Origin: Fasciolopsis buskii
Lineage: Eukaryota > Platyhelminthes > Trematoda > Plagiorchiida > Fasciolidae
NCBI GenBank assembly: GCA_008360955.1
Contig: LUCM01004891.1
Location: 186,001-250,000, forward strand
Direction: 5' to 3'
DNA: 64,000 bases
The stretch's first letter is position 1; each line of letters opens with the position of its first letter. The translations under genes were made by a program, and so were the position numbers. The notes beneath the pieces are model-generated. The model was not told where the DNA came from. It did no database searches and saw only the letters and a program-made list of their open reading frames with translations. Shown one piece after another: positions 26,201-41,200 of this stretch.

Positions 26201-29200
26201 TCGATCCCGGACTGCCTAACAGATTTTCCGAGGCTCAAAAGGAGAGCGTGGAAGAATAAAACAACTGAGGAGGGGGGAAGAACTATGTGGTTCGATTACG
26301 TTTTATCAATGCACTTCGGTCACATTTTTAAAGGCCTGACTAAGTCATGATAAGTTGTTAAACTGACTATAAAAATCAGGCTGCATTTGTCGGCAATAAT
26401 GAAATAAGTTTCTGTTCTCTCGCACTAGCAGTAATTTTTTTTTGTTTAAACTACTCCAAAAAAGACTTCTGGTTAAATTATCAATCCACTGTATTTTATG
26501 GACAGTTAAGTATGAGCCACATCAGTTTCAATGGTAACGTTGCCTGATTCATGCACACTCCCAGTTTGTTTAAAACGAAAATGTAATCATTGACAAAAGA
26601 TCTTAGTCAGCCCATGCGTCGCATTTTTTCGAGTTTTATGTGATGTTACACCCTTCTAAATTTTAAGTAGAAAAATTTGATTGTCCACATTTCTCCGTAA
26701 CCGTAAATTCATCCCCTTTTTGTAGCTTGTTTTTTATCTTTAGGAAAAAATTGCCTGCTTCAAAACCAGAAATTTTCGCAAAATTCGGATTAGTTAGGTA
26801 GAAAGCAAAAGAGAAACAAGCGGTATCAATCTGCGTGCACAAGCCCTTCCCCACACCGTCTCCTAGATAGTGTCTTTTTCGCACACTGCCCAAAGTTTTG
26901 TCGCAGAGAGCTGGAAAATTTTTACCAATATTTGACAAAATGGCTATCTGATTAATATATCCCGGCCAACCAGCCAACGGTCAAATGGCTGCTGGAATCT
27001 CCGATAGATGTTTTGTCCTTATCTGTACTAACAATAGATGCCCGGAGTAGCACTGTCCATTTGGAATAATTGCTGTCGAAAATCCTTTAGTTCTAATGCA
27101 AACGAGTGTTCAACGTGACTATAGCTGCTAAAGTTTAACGTAGAATAGGTCAGAACGTACGTCACATTAATTTAATTCGCTTAGCTAGTTCACTTACCTT
27201 AAAACCTGTTTCTTTTCGATGGTTTCTGAGTCACTGCGAACATTCCGAGTGGCGATCTGAAGCAAGGAGGAGCCTTTTCTTAATTTTTCATAATGCTGAG
27301 ACATGATTGAGTGCTAAGCGTTCAGTTTCGAATTGGCTTAAACATCAGTATGTTTACTGTAGGTCATTTAACCAACGTCCTTGCCTGCTTAGCTGTTCAG
27401 CTGCTATTCGTCATTTCCCTGTGAAAATTTCTACTCTACTTACTCGATTGCTGATGCTCACTGTGGCATGGTGATACAAATATACGCCGATAGAACAGTG
27501 ATTGACGGGCAGGATCACGAAGAATAATTTCGAGCAACAGCTTTGATTACACGTTTCGTTTCAGTCTGTAATTATGGATTCGGTTCAGTTGACGTTTCTT
27601 CTTCGACAAAATATAACCGAGGAATTTGAAAGTTATCGTGCATATGGTTTTTCTCGCAATGAGACAGTCTGTGTGGCTAGGGCTTTCTTGAAGTGGTATC
27701 CGGTGCAAGACTGCAAACAATAAGAGGAACTGAGTCAAACAACTATTTCATGGGTTTACAGCGCCCAACTCATCAAAGAGCAACGAGATCCCCGAATTCG
27801 TAGCACTATTTGATTCCAATTCCGATAGACTTTGCCCGAGGATTACTTTCTAAGTGCGAACTTCGTAGCTGTTCGTGCTTGTTGCGATACACCTCTAATC
27901 ACAACGACTTTTCGATTTCCTAATCTCTGATCGCTGTAACTGACAAACTGGCCACTTGCGTAACTGAACACAAATTTAAGGGTTGAACGGTACACAAAAT
28001 ACCAATTCAAACCCTGAATCAGAAATCACAAACCTCTTGCCTAAGCGATAAATTATCAGGAAGCAGATAACAAGGGGAAAGTCATGGTCAGTCAAATGGC
28101 AAAGTTTACCGTTACCGAGTACTTGAAGCAACAACACCGGACTAAGTCAGTCTATTCACATAAAAAGTAAGTATTTCATTTCATTTGATTATCAAACTTT
28201 GAGATTAAATGTAAAAAAATAAAAATCGTGTACATCCCATTGAAGCAGCGGGAGAGCAAGCAATATCCCTGAAATGACATAATAGGTGGATCACATAAGT
28301 GTCAGTTTCAACCCATGGCGAGTGGACGAGTGAAGACAGAGACATTTGGATAAATTCGGTTCAGTGTTAGGTAACATGGTAGAAAAGATGGAAGGTAACC
28401 TCAATGGTCATAAGGGATGCATCGTTACCACGGAAGAAAAGCGCCAACAATGCTAAACAAGTGGGAGGTAATCGGATGAACAAAGAAAATGATGAGGCTG
28501 CGAAGTTTCCATATAGCCGAAAAAGCAAAGGCACATATTATTGCGCAGTGCCGTGAGCGATGGAACGGTGAATAATGGGTCGAAACCTTGAACGATATGT
28601 CTGGGAAAGAACGAACATGAAATGTTCAGCTGTAGAGCGATTGTGTACCTCGAATCATTCGGTTATCAAAAAAGGAGCAGCAGAATACTGATGTAAGGTG
28701 GAGGAAGAAATGGATTTCTAGGAAATTTTCAAACCTTTTAAAGACACTATCACATTTTTATTTTCCAACACTGGCAAATAATCGACAAGGTAAAAGATGT
28801 CAAAAAGAAGCCATCGTCCGGCGAAGTGACGAAGTGGGCAAAGTATTGTAGCCCCATAAATTCACGACTTGTATACCAGATCAGGCAAGTTATTTGGGGT
28901 GCGGTAGGTGAAAAAGAAAGATTTCAGGGACAGATCAAAATTTCAGCATTTACACATAACAAATATATGGCGTTTGAATTTGAGCAATATAGACGATTCA
29001 GTAACACGTGAGAAGGCATTTTAAAAGTATATTTAAGGTTATCACACTAAAGGTGACTTCAAATCTAGAGCACCATGGAGCTGTGCAGTCAGTGGAGAAA
29101 AGTGGTATTCTGCTTAGTTCCGAATTTGTAACATCACCTATAGGTGCAGAGTGAACAACAATTACCAGTGAACCAACATGGTCTGGCTTTCAGTGAACCT

Positions 29201-32200
29201 TACAGTACCATTCGATCAAACAGAAAAAACAACCAGGATTAGCTAAGAGCAACTACAAAAAAGTAAGTTGAAGAATTAGGCCGAAGAAGAAATGGTTCCA
29301 ATCCAACAAAGCCACTAACTGCGGCACGTAGTCATCCAGCCTACTGCCTCCAACCATCGCTCGGAGAGGATCTCGCGGATCCCTACTCGGTCGTTTTACT
29401 GCACCTACCCGAGATAGTCCAGTATTTACCCTCTCCATACTTCATTGCGATCTTATCCACTGACTACCCCGAACTATTCTCCACACACTATCTTCGTCGC
29501 AGACCAGCATACACCAGGGTAGCCATTCCGTGGGCATGCACAAAACAAGTCTCAGTCATCCAAACCTACTCTTATTCAGTGCCTGTTCTAAAGACTGGAG
29601 ACTAATACCCACTATCTTAGACCTAACTTCTGAGTCACTCATAAAATTATTATACCATATTCTACTAATATTATGAAGACAACGATGTTCAAACACCAAT
29701 AGTCCTCGCATATCTTCTGCTTTCAACGGTCAAGTTCCGGAGCCGTAGAGCAGTTACGACCTTATTACGGTCGCATATACCCGAGCCTTCGTCGACAACT
29801 GAATGGCATGCCGACGCCACACATACCCCAAATTAGCAAATACCAACCAGTCCTTCGGCATGCGTGAAGGCATTTCATCGGGCATACGACCGACAGGTGA
29901 GATACAAATAACCAAGCAACTAAATCTGTCTGTCTCATCCAGTTGATCGCTCTGAGCCAATCCAATCCAGTCCTGCAACATCATTTCACATCTCGAAGGT
30001 ACGGAACGCACAACAAAAATTCTAACGCGATCGTTCAGAAAATCGAGAAATTCCGGAAACTCATGCGAATCTCCACTCAGTAGCACCACATTGTCCGCGA
30101 ATTCCACGTCCGCAAATTCCAGATTCCTGTCTGAACCAGTATCAATGTCACCGTTCTCACATGCGGATAGGGCCATTTTCGCAACAATTTCAGTGAGGAG
30201 GTTAGAAATGGAAGGTGAAAGAAGTTGACCCTGACGAATGCCACTTCTCGTGGTGAATTCGAGTGAAGGAGCCCCGCGATTGAAAACCCGGCTTCAGCTT
30301 TTCGCACACAGAAATTTGGATGAGTGAGATGAATTATTCTGAGAGACTGAGTTAAACAACTACATTATCGACTGAGCAGAATGTCAATTCCAAATCAAGA
30401 TAGATGGAAATCGAGGTGTGCGGAATATTCGCCATTGTTCTAAGATCTGTTGAAAAGTGAATATGTGTTCGATAAAATGACCGCCGGGACGGAAACTGGC
30501 TTGATTTTCACGCGTACCGATTTCGCGTGCACTAGATAATTGGCCGAGGATACTGCTAACAAGCCGTTTGGATACGACACATACTAAATTAATTCCTCCG
30601 TGGTTTTCACATGATGATCCGTCACCGTTCTTGCAAAGGGGCACGATCGCAGATTCAAATCAGTCCTTAGGACTAATTTCCCTCGCCGATACTGGTCCAA
30701 GTTGTTTTGCTAACTCTAATGCTAACCATTCGCCACAATCCTTGAAGAGAGATGGCGACAGTGCATGGGTCCAGCTGCCTTATACCTTTCAATGAAATCT
30801 ATCTCTGTCATCCCCATTTCGGTGGAAGGGCTGGTATCTAACTGCATTGATTCGCTTGTAGGCATAGGTGGAAAATCCACTGTGACCGTGGGTCAACTAA
30901 ACGGCTCCCTAAAATCTTGCCCAAAACGCAAGTCGATGGTCCTGACAGCGAATCTGTGTGTCGTCGGATTTCTTAATTACTTCGCCTACGCTCGGCTTCC
31001 GTGGACCAGTAGTCCTAATCAGTCGGCAAAGATTCCAATTTTTGTCGATAGCCGCAGCCTTTTCCATTTCGCTACATTCCCCTATCCACCACTGCTCGTG
31101 GCCATTAATCAGACCCGTGGTCATTTGACGTTTCAGGAATCTACGTTCCTCATCGTATATTGCATTCAGTGAGCGACGTGTTTGCGAGCATCTCGCGAAA
31201 CAAATGAATTCGAGGTTATCCCTTGTTTTTTTTAGTTTCGCTTCTGGCAATAATGATGGCAATGACGAAGGAGAAAAACATTTTACATACCCAACATAAG
31301 CAAATGGCACGTCTATATGATTATTTTGGAAGACGTCATGTAGAAGTTGACGAAAATTTAATGTCGCGTGAAGTTCACGTTTTTTGCTTGATGCTTGGAA
31401 TGTTCGTCAGCCATGTTACTTGATTCCTCAGCGTATTATACCGGTTTACTGCTTTCGAGGATAGAAACTGTACACATCCGTTAAAGGCTGAACTCAAAAA
31501 GTTAGTTCTGCTGAAGTAAGAAACTCTAAGACATAATGGGCAAATTGCAATTTTTGCTGCAGCCCGCATATAGCACACCCGGCATGGCATTTGAACCCTA
31601 TTTTTAGTGACCAGTGGCTTGGTGGATTTTAGCAATTTTAACTCGAACTTTCGCTTAATTTCCATGACCTTGGACCCGTTATAGTGGATCCCTCCCAAAT
31701 TAAATCTGTACTTTCCCAATCCGATTTTAGAGTTTCTCAGTCCAATGTATGTTATTCCAAAACTTTCTTTTACTGTGGCAAATGCGGTAACATCCGCTCA
31801 ATCTCGCTGGTTAGCCTTCAAAGATTCACCCGACAAGCCGTAAGGCATTGAGTCACTCGTCATGCAGTTTCCGAAATCAGAAAAATTCCTAAAATTAGGT
31901 CTCCGAAACAACCGTTGGTTAAGAATTCATGAAGCATAACTTTGGTCGGCACCTGAAAAATCCTCATTTGCTGGTATCATGATCACAAATAATTCCTTTC
32001 AAAACTGCGGTTGCAGTCAAAGCTATATGCGTGGAAGCCAAGTGCGTAATTGAAGACTAGACAAACTGTCCAATGTGAATGACATATTTTTCGGCAAACT
32101 CTGGACTGGTTTAGCCCAGGTTATACGTCAAATTTTATCTAATGTCAAAATGTGTTCCTAAGTCTTTTAACTCGCACTCAAATCTGATGTGACCAAATTT

Positions 32201-35200
32201 CACTGGGTTGAACAAAGATATTTATCCCAACTCGAACTCTGTAAGTTTCTATTCATAAGCGGTTACCGGATGTAAGTTCTGTAAGTATGAGCTATCTTTC
32301 CTTCGATCATACCCACCAATGTTTCCAACAGACTGGATTTATCCGTTTAGTTAGGTAAACGTATACGGTTCAGATTCTTCGTGAATTGTCTTCAAACTGA
32401 GTTAAATGACTTCCAGTCTGATCAGTCTAATGGACAGCTGCTGGGATGGTTAAAGTTAAAAAAACTGACTTCTGATATCCAAATGTATTTATTACATTCG
32501 GTCTGTGAATGGTCGCTAGTGCGGAAAGTTCCATTGGGAACCTTCATTTGGACGTCGGGGATGTTATGTGCGTGCAGACCTAGGGAGTAGTAATAATGTC
32601 CCTACCGCAGAAATCCAAAGCTTGAGAAATTTGAGAGTTTCCATCCGATTCTAAAAGCTATACGAAACTCGATCAATTTCAAGCAAATTTGTTTGCTCAC
32701 CTGATACTGAAATTGGCAAAAATTGATTAATTAGATCTGCACCGCATTCGTCAAATCAGTGTGAGAATAGGAATACAAATTTCAACTAAAATCTTTCTAA
32801 CAACTTTAATTCAAATGATTTAGGAATTCTATAACAATATTGTGGCAGCTGTAACTCGTTGAACCAAGGTTGTCATTATCACGCTTAAAGTGGTGAGTTC
32901 ATACTTGAAATCAGGTGTAAGGGTTAGAATGTTACCAAATCTATATAGTATAAGCAAATGCCTTTTAGTAATTTGGTTTGATTAAAGACTGTCGGTTATT
33001 TATATGCTAGCAACAACAGTTTCAAGTGCATTGACTTATCAGTACCTCAATCATTAACTAACGTGGCTGCCTATTAAAGACCAATTGGGATTCCAGGCAG
33101 TATTTTGTACCACAGTGTGACTGCCCATCCTGAAAAGAAAAAAACATACTAACACAAAAGTGAATGCCCGGAACCATTCCAATTAAGTGAATGTTTCGTT
33201 GCAATGAACGAGGAAAGATTTCCGATTTCGTATAATTATTTCAATCCAAGTATATCTACGTCCAACCGGAAGGTTTTCTGCCACGGAATTTTCCCCGGAA
33301 AAATGACCGTCTACAGCCTATTCAAACTATCGCTTAACGTTGGACTAGATTTCGATAAGTATTGAAAGGGGTGCCCAACTATTTGACCTATCAATTTCGC
33401 AAATGTTCTCGCACAGATTATTACACGGTAGCCTTCAGGGAATGTAGAAAACTCCCGAAATGCCTTAGATAGCACTGACAATAGTTGCGCCACTATGACC
33501 GGAGCAACCATCGGAAGTACTTCTGTTTCCATTCAGTGGTCTGCTAGGGTTATCAAAAATCTTTTGTGTTCGGAGTTTTATTTATCTAACAAGATCTCAC
33601 ATGACTGAAATTATACGACATTCCTTCGAGTTCCATTGTATGTCTTATGATTGAGATATTTTGTCGCGATCTTCTGGTCTACATGTTTGCAGGCTAAGAA
33701 TCTAGTGGGGGAAGATGTTGGTCAGGTCGAACTGGTGGCATCGACCGTACCCGACTTGCCGACCACGCCGCGTCTACTGAATGCGACCAGCACAACATTG
33801 GCTGTAGCGTGGACCCAGGGTTTCAACGGTGGTCCGTTGCAAAAGTTCAAAGTAAGCAACACATACCTGGAATCAGTTAAATCGATTTCCATTTTACTCT
33901 TTTGCGGTCACAAATTCAGTAAGTTGTTAATAGTGTTATTTAAGTTTTGTTTTAATTAGTATTTGATGGTTCCCATTCTTGCTGACAGGCGGGCTGTAGG
34001 TGATGAGAAGGAAAAGTTGCCGGCCTCTGCCCGTGCGGCTATCTAAAGTGTCCGACGTTGTCAAGTTTTGCATAGATAGTCTTCAAGTGATTAGATAACA
34101 CTGTCCGGCTTTCAGCTGCCGGCTACAAAAAGCACCGTTATTCGAAGCGATCAATAACCGCCATGAAAAAAAAGACACTTTGAATCATGAGTTTGTTTCA
34201 GAATCGCCGTTTATGACTGGTTAAAAAATGCGAGGGCAACAATGGAGACATTTTGTTTTGCAGTCATGCTGACGCACCCCATATGTCTGTGTGTGTGCGT
34301 GCATGGGTTCTGGTGTGAATGCCCGTCTGTTGAGGTCGGTTGTGTGCAAGCAAATGGCGCGCTGTAAGTCAAATCAACCTGTAACCACTTTATCCTGTTA
34401 TTCCTTTTACAGCTTCGATGGGCCTCTAACGAGAACCCTGATCAGTTTATGGAGGCCGAGATCCCAGAAGATTTCGACAGTGAAACGATCGCTTACGAGA
34501 TCAAAGGTTGGTGGACAAAATGAAGGAAGATGTTTATCCAATAGAAAAGGAAGCCCTTTTGGTGTGTAGACTGAGTACGATAATGTCAAGCAACATAAAC
34601 CGCAGACTATTTGGCCACAAGGGGCGTCGACTGGAGGTGGTCAGCTAGATTAGGTGTTTATCTGCCCAAAATAGTTACAGGATCCAATTTCGGATCCGCT
34701 GACGTCATCGGTGATAGCAAATTGCAACCATCTGACTAGTTTACAAACTTGCCCGAGTGAGGTAGCATGTGGTTCTGTGGTACTTCGAATTCCGCGGTGA
34801 TGCTTGCCCGTCACTCTTGGTGTAGTGAAACCAGGCCGCTTTGGGCGATCCGCATGGCACTAGACTCGTGATTTCATGTGACAAAATAGATGATTAGATG
34901 AAAACTCACGGAATACCGCTGCTCAATTTTAAAAACAAATTGGCGGGTAAGCTTCCTCGCAGAATTTTCTTGACAGAGCTATTGCGACAGCCTTTCCTTC
35001 TCTAAATGTCAAGTTAGATTTGCTCGGTTTTCATAATTTAATTAAGACAGTCGAAATATGTCACACTTACTACGAGGTTAGTTTAGAATATGATTATTAA
35101 ATTGATCAATGATTTGCTAAAATCTGAAATTCGGCAATTGATCTGCTTCTCGAATTTCCCAGCCGATTAGTAGAACAGGAACTACGATATGATCTAATCT

Positions 35201-38200
35201 GCCTGACAGCTGACGCCGAAACCAACCATCCGGATAGCATCCTTTCATTAGTAAAATGATAAAATATTCCGCGGAATTTCTTTCATTTCTAAGAAAGCCA
35301 CTTTTCAAGGCGATTGAATACTCATCAAGCTGAATCCCTTGGTTATCAACAGCGAAAAGCCGAGCATGAAACTTTCCTAACCCTCCCCCTAATGTTCTGC
35401 CTTACTGATGGAACAGGAAGAATGAGAACCCAGCCACTTTACATTTACTTCAATCACCAGATCACCATTTTACTAGAGCCACTTGAATCCAGGCCATTCA
35501 AAAACAGTAACCACTTAAATGAACAAATACAGCAATAGTTTAGCATATGAAAAATTGTAAACGAGAACATGTCGCGCAGACAATTGTCGCTTACATTAGG
35601 AGTAAAACCATGTATTCGACCTTTAGTGAAAAGCATGGCATTCAAGCTTGTCCCGTTTCATCATCCTTCTGATGTTTCTACGGTCTTGGTAGCGCATGTT
35701 TTTCCATGATCTGAGGGTGAATGAAATAAGAACAAAGTTTTTTTAATTGCCATCGTATTTCCCTAACAGTTTTGCTACCGTCACAGAATAACATTTTGCT
35801 TGTACCTTTATCAACAAATTCGAAACGATGGATCCAATCGGATTAAATTAATTATGATCTATACACCCGAAATGGATAGATTTTAGCTGGATTATAAAAT
35901 GCATGTTGACTGGCATTGTTTGACTTGACAAAAACATGTGCTCATTCATGTCTGATATGAAAAGTTGAAAAAAGTATCTGCATGGCAATGTTGTGCACGA
36001 ATACATATCTATTGATTCAGATTCAAATTTTATCGACCCAAGTTAGGCATAATAATTATGCACTACCTCATATTGACTTAGACAAACAAGATCAGACCTA
36101 ACTTCTTCCAATACCATGACTGATAGTGTCATTGATTGATTAAGATAGCTATGTGCACCAAATGAGTGCTACTCTCCAGGATAATCAAAGCATTTCTGAT
36201 GCACTGAAGTTCATTTGTAACTGAGCAAATCATTCTTTCATGATTTATGTTTGTGCAGTTGTGTTGCGCGATAACTTATCGTATGGGCATTTTGTCACAC
36301 GTTTTGGATTCAACTTAGTATCAATAAAAATTTTTGCTAAAAATAACGATTTCAGGTTTGCAGAAAATAACATCCTATCGCGTGGCAGTGAGCTCAAGTA
36401 ACGAGGAACATGGACCAACTGGTTTTACTCAATACCTTTTGGCATCTACAACTGGTAAGTTACAATTATGCTGCATTCTGTCAACCAGGCAGTCACTGGG
36501 TTCTAGCCGAAATATGTAATACTTCTTTTTTTATTTCCAATAAAATTTCTACGAGCACAAGTTTACGAAAGTCATGAAATTATCGAAAAAAGACAGTTAG
36601 CTCATTATATTAGGGTGAAAAATTGTTTTTCTTAAGTATCTGCAAGCATCCCCTACTTTGACTGGCTTTTAGTTTAGTGAAACCGTTCTCTCCTCATACG
36701 AGTGCAACTCATGAAAAGTCTCATAAACATACGACTAAGCACCTTTCCCAGCGTAATTTGGCCTTCTTGATTGAAAATTGTTCATCCGGGTTCTGTAATA
36801 GAATGTTATGCTCTATACCAATGGTACTCAAACCGTTGACAATACAGTAGGGGGGCAAATGTTCTGATTAAATTGAAAATCGGAGAAGAGTCATCATAAG
36901 GGAATAATTCAAATGACTATCTACCGTTAGGGAGGACCAATAGACATGGATCTGTCTGTGTACTAATCTCAGCAGTCCTGTCCCGATGAGGCTGAACAGA
37001 AACTTAACCGAATGCCCAATTTCGGGAGCCAAGATAATTACTTTAGCAGCTATGTTCAAGAGTTAGGTTCATTTTATCATTGAGGTCCTCGCAGCCAATT
37101 GTTATCTGCACATTTTTGGCCGGAAAATCCTAAAGTCTTCTAGTAATAAATCAGAAGATATGCTAGCCGAAAGGAAATACTTGTGCCTTAGTTCTCTTTT
37201 CAAAACAGCTTTCGCTCCACTTTCATTGCTGCAAAATTGCAATGCTCATTCGGTGGTTCATTTTTGATATATTTAGAGGTAAAAGGACATCGCCTTTGAT
37301 AACTGAGTCAGTTGCAGTCCATCCAGTAAATTGTATCTGTGGCGCATTCTATTTTAAGCCAGTGGATCGGCAGTTATTCGTCTCGATGAGAGATCATCAC
37401 CCAGATTGACTTAGTCCTGGCGAATCCAGTTCAGTTTTCAATGCTATCCGTGTACACCTAGTGGGCACTGGTCGACGAGGGGACCCCACCGTGGCAGTTA
37501 GGGTTATCAGTCAAGTGCCCTCAGATGTACACAAGTGCGCCCGGATGTGGAAGTTGAAGGTGTGGAGGCCGTTACTACTGAACTCTTGATCCCTGACGTT
37601 AGTGCCCAAAAAACGGTCAGTCGGTGCTCTTGATGTCTCATGTCCTACTACGGAGCAAACACATGCACATATGCTACATCAAAGCATAAGTGGTCACAAC
37701 GAAACTCAAGTGTCGTGCATAAGCTGATCACCTTATCACCAGTAGTTGGGTTGGCAAATAGTTTGATTCTACCTTACACACATTTCACGCATTGCAGCAC
37801 CGAGAACGTTTCTTTCCCCCGGGGTTCAAGGCTTCCAAATTGAACTGGCATGTTTGGAATTTCTAAAAACATTTGTTCGTCCAATCTTAAGGTCCGCTGG
37901 CGAGACCAATGAGGTTTTCTAATTCATGTATGCATAATTAAGTGCTTACATGGTTACTCATTTTGGTGTCCCATGTAATGAAGCTGTCGGAACTAGTTCA
38001 TACTTTGAACACCAATTAGAGAAAACGAACATGTGGAAGCTTGGGAAACAATAAGGTAAACGACTTGATAGTTTGTCCTTCTCCGATGAGTCTGAGCTTG
38101 TGTTCTCCACTGAATTTAATGGCTGAATGAACTAGGAAATATCATTCGTGGGCTTTTGCTATGCTGAAGGTCAAAGTGAAAAGTAGTCAGTATTTGAGGA

Positions 38201-41200
38201 AACAAGTTGTAGATATCGCCAAATTCTAGATTTCCACCCCAACGCTGTCAAAGTAAGATGGATTTTCCGAACAATGAACGCTCATTCGGAAATTCCTGGC
38301 GATAGGCCTCGATGAACCGTGTTCCGCTTTATTTGATTGTCCGTGGTATCTTTATCGCGAGACTGGTGAACAACTTTTCACAGCACGCTTGAAGCATTAG
38401 TGCGATAGAAGTGATTTGTCACAGCAACTAGGGCCCACTACATGAGGGGGGACCAGCAACCTTCATCGTGCAACTTGCAGTGGCACAGAACCACATAGGG
38501 TCACACAAGTTCAGATATGGTAACGAGCCGGATAACAGCGAGTTTCCGTCTACCGTATTCATTATTCGTGCCGACGAAAAAATGTGAGCACTGCGCAAAA
38601 CCAAACCGTTAGTTAATATTTGTATTTATAAAAATCGGCTTGAAAATGTTTAGAGGGAAGTGCAAAAGTATTTGAGACTTAAGACATGCAGTTAAGAACT
38701 CCGGGAATAGAAGGGTCGCTATTCAGAAAAACATGAAATAGCAAAATCATCGTGAATTAAAATGGCACTGTTATTAAACAGTCGGTTGGAGAATGTGATG
38801 CCTATTGGAGAAATGCAGACTTTGCTTGATCTTCACAGATCTCACTACCATCGTATTTCTTTCCGAGTCTCTTTCAACTACTTCTGTCTGACAGCTCGCG
38901 ATCCGATTCCCGACAAAGAGGCCATGCGCGACGAGGCCCGGGTGAAGTCATCCAACGCTCTGGGACACTGGGATACCAAAGCCTCTGGTGGAGACGATAA
39001 CGACGAGTCACAACGACGACTGGCCCGGGCCGGCTTGGATGTCCAAACGTCGGAAGACAAGGCAGTGATGATTATCATTGCTGCATCTATTTTCGGGACT
39101 TTGGTTCTGATTGCTAATTTATTAATTATTGTATTTTTGGCTCAGCGACATCGCAAAAAGATGCATCAGCAAAGACGTAGCTCCGGTAAGTGTGTTTTGT
39201 TCCCTTTATAAATGCACACCCCAAAAACATCAAAATATTTACTTTGGATCTACATGTATAAGTTTATTTTAAAACAGTAGCTTGCATACTATTAACGACA
39301 ACCTTATGTAGACTACCAAAATTTTTGAAATCCATTCAGTTATTTTTAGCATGTTAAGGTATACATGCGATTTGTCAACTGCTCACCTGTCTTTCCACAC
39401 GAGGAAATTTCCTAGAGTACTAGTGGTGTAAGAACAGATTCAGTGGAAAAAGAACCAGCCGCTTTTTCAGGGATGACAGCTAGTTTGATTGTTTTTAGAT
39501 ACTTTTCCCGATAGCTATGTACAGCAGTAATCAACGGAGATGAATGGCTCAATCCCAGATTCTAACAGTCTGTCTTGGGGATACACAGGCAAGATGAGTT
39601 ACAAATGAATCAATTATTTCGTTCATGTGTGTGTGTGTGTGTGTGTGCGCGCGTTCCAACACAGTTTCCCGTGCATGCGCACTTGTGTTTCTCACAAATG
39701 TTACAGGTCATATCCTGATTAAATTTGATTTTATCCCAAGCCTGGGACCAGATTATATTTATTTATTTTATTTTTCTTAAAGCGATCCACTCATTTCTTA
39801 GCTACATTTATAACAATCATGTGCAATCTGACTATTCGATCTATCGGTTGAATAAGAAACTATTAACGCATGAAATCAAACCAAGTTTCTAAAAACTTCC
39901 ATTGTCTAAATCACATACGGTAAATCCCTTAGCCGACCAACATGAATTGACCTTGGACATTCCATCCGCATACTCAGTCGCCGATCTACTTCTGCACTAC
40001 ACCGAACTCTGTGCCTGAATCCAGCATTCCGATTTAGTTCTCATCAAAATCTTACCTTATATGGAGCGCATAAATATGGAGAGTCACAAATGTTGTAGTT
40101 TCATCAACCAACTGGATGATCTCGAGAAAACTATTTGTTACGCGGTTAAGAAACTGATTGTTTAAACTCCTCGAACGCTTGGAAGTCGGACACGGTAATC
40201 ATCAGTAATAAATTTTCATCCTTATTTGTCCTTTTTGAACCGGTTTATTTGTGTTGATAACGGAACAAATCATTCAGTCTTGCAAAAAACAAGCAACTTA
40301 TTCGTGTGTTCCCATATTTGGCCATTGATAGTGTTCATGGGGAACGAATTGGTCCAATTGTGCCCAACCACAAGTCCGTACGGAGGCGATATGACAATAA
40401 ATTCACGTCCGTCGTACACGGGCTACATAGACGGATCAAGCTTGAATGAAGATATGCTTCTACAAAACCATGCCAATGAACATGTGAGTGCCGGCTCGAC
40501 GATAATAAACAGTCACCGTTTTTTTCAGAGTTATTGACAATTGATTTATAGTTCTTTATTGGCTTTCGTTGGTTTGCAAGTGTCTAAAAAAGATATTCGA
40601 TCTTGTCACTTAAAACATACGAGAATGACAGAACTTATTAGTGACAAACGTAATTCAAGACCTCGCACAAACTAGACATTTTAATTTTTCTGGAAAAAAG
40701 TCATAAATTATGGGGACTTGTTTTTCGCAAAGTAAAAATTACGTATTCCAGGCAGCCTCGTGTGTCGGATAAAGCACGTGTCCCCTCGGGGCCTTCCGTA
40801 TATTGATCACGGTGTTCCGTCATGACAATCCAAATTTTGTTTCCGAATTGTGGATGGATTTCACTTAACTAACTGTGGCGAACGAAAATTGGCAGTTTAC
40901 CACGATGCCGATTCATTTCACTTAAGGACGGACCGTGTTGGAACAAAAATGACCACGCCTTATGGTAAATAATAATTTTTTTCGCCATTCCTTTCTTCAC
41001 GACGAGACTTGAAACAATCACGGCTTTCAATGCCAGGCAATTATGACTGACCTGCAATTGTGTCAGAGCACTCAAAGTTTGTTAATCTACACCGGGAACT
41101 AAAATTGCAGTGATATTCCCCCCTCCCCAGTTAAGAACCAGAATCGATTCCTTCACGCATCGATTATTTATTAGCTTACGTTAACCGAAATTTAGCGGAA

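Larger units (their letters stand above)
23610..33692 (+). other. Intron 4 (10,083 bp)
   Basis: GTAAGT to GCAG; the longest intron seen. It holds LINE copy 1, the purine-rich tract at 28360-29230, the Asp/His/Asn-rich candidate exon at 26018-26185, and a possible second RT relic at 33311-33532 (minus). Confidence 0.75.

Noticed and set aside
33311..33532. Minus-strand frame recalling a LINE RT segment (APVIVAQLLSVLSKAFREF then STFPEGY)
   Set aside because: Suggestive of the block before KKG in RTs, but short and without a second motif.
40278..40331. Longer version of exon i from the TTCAG at 40277
   Set aside because: In phase, but adds a hydrophobic intron-like stretch just inside the membrane; kept only as an alternative.
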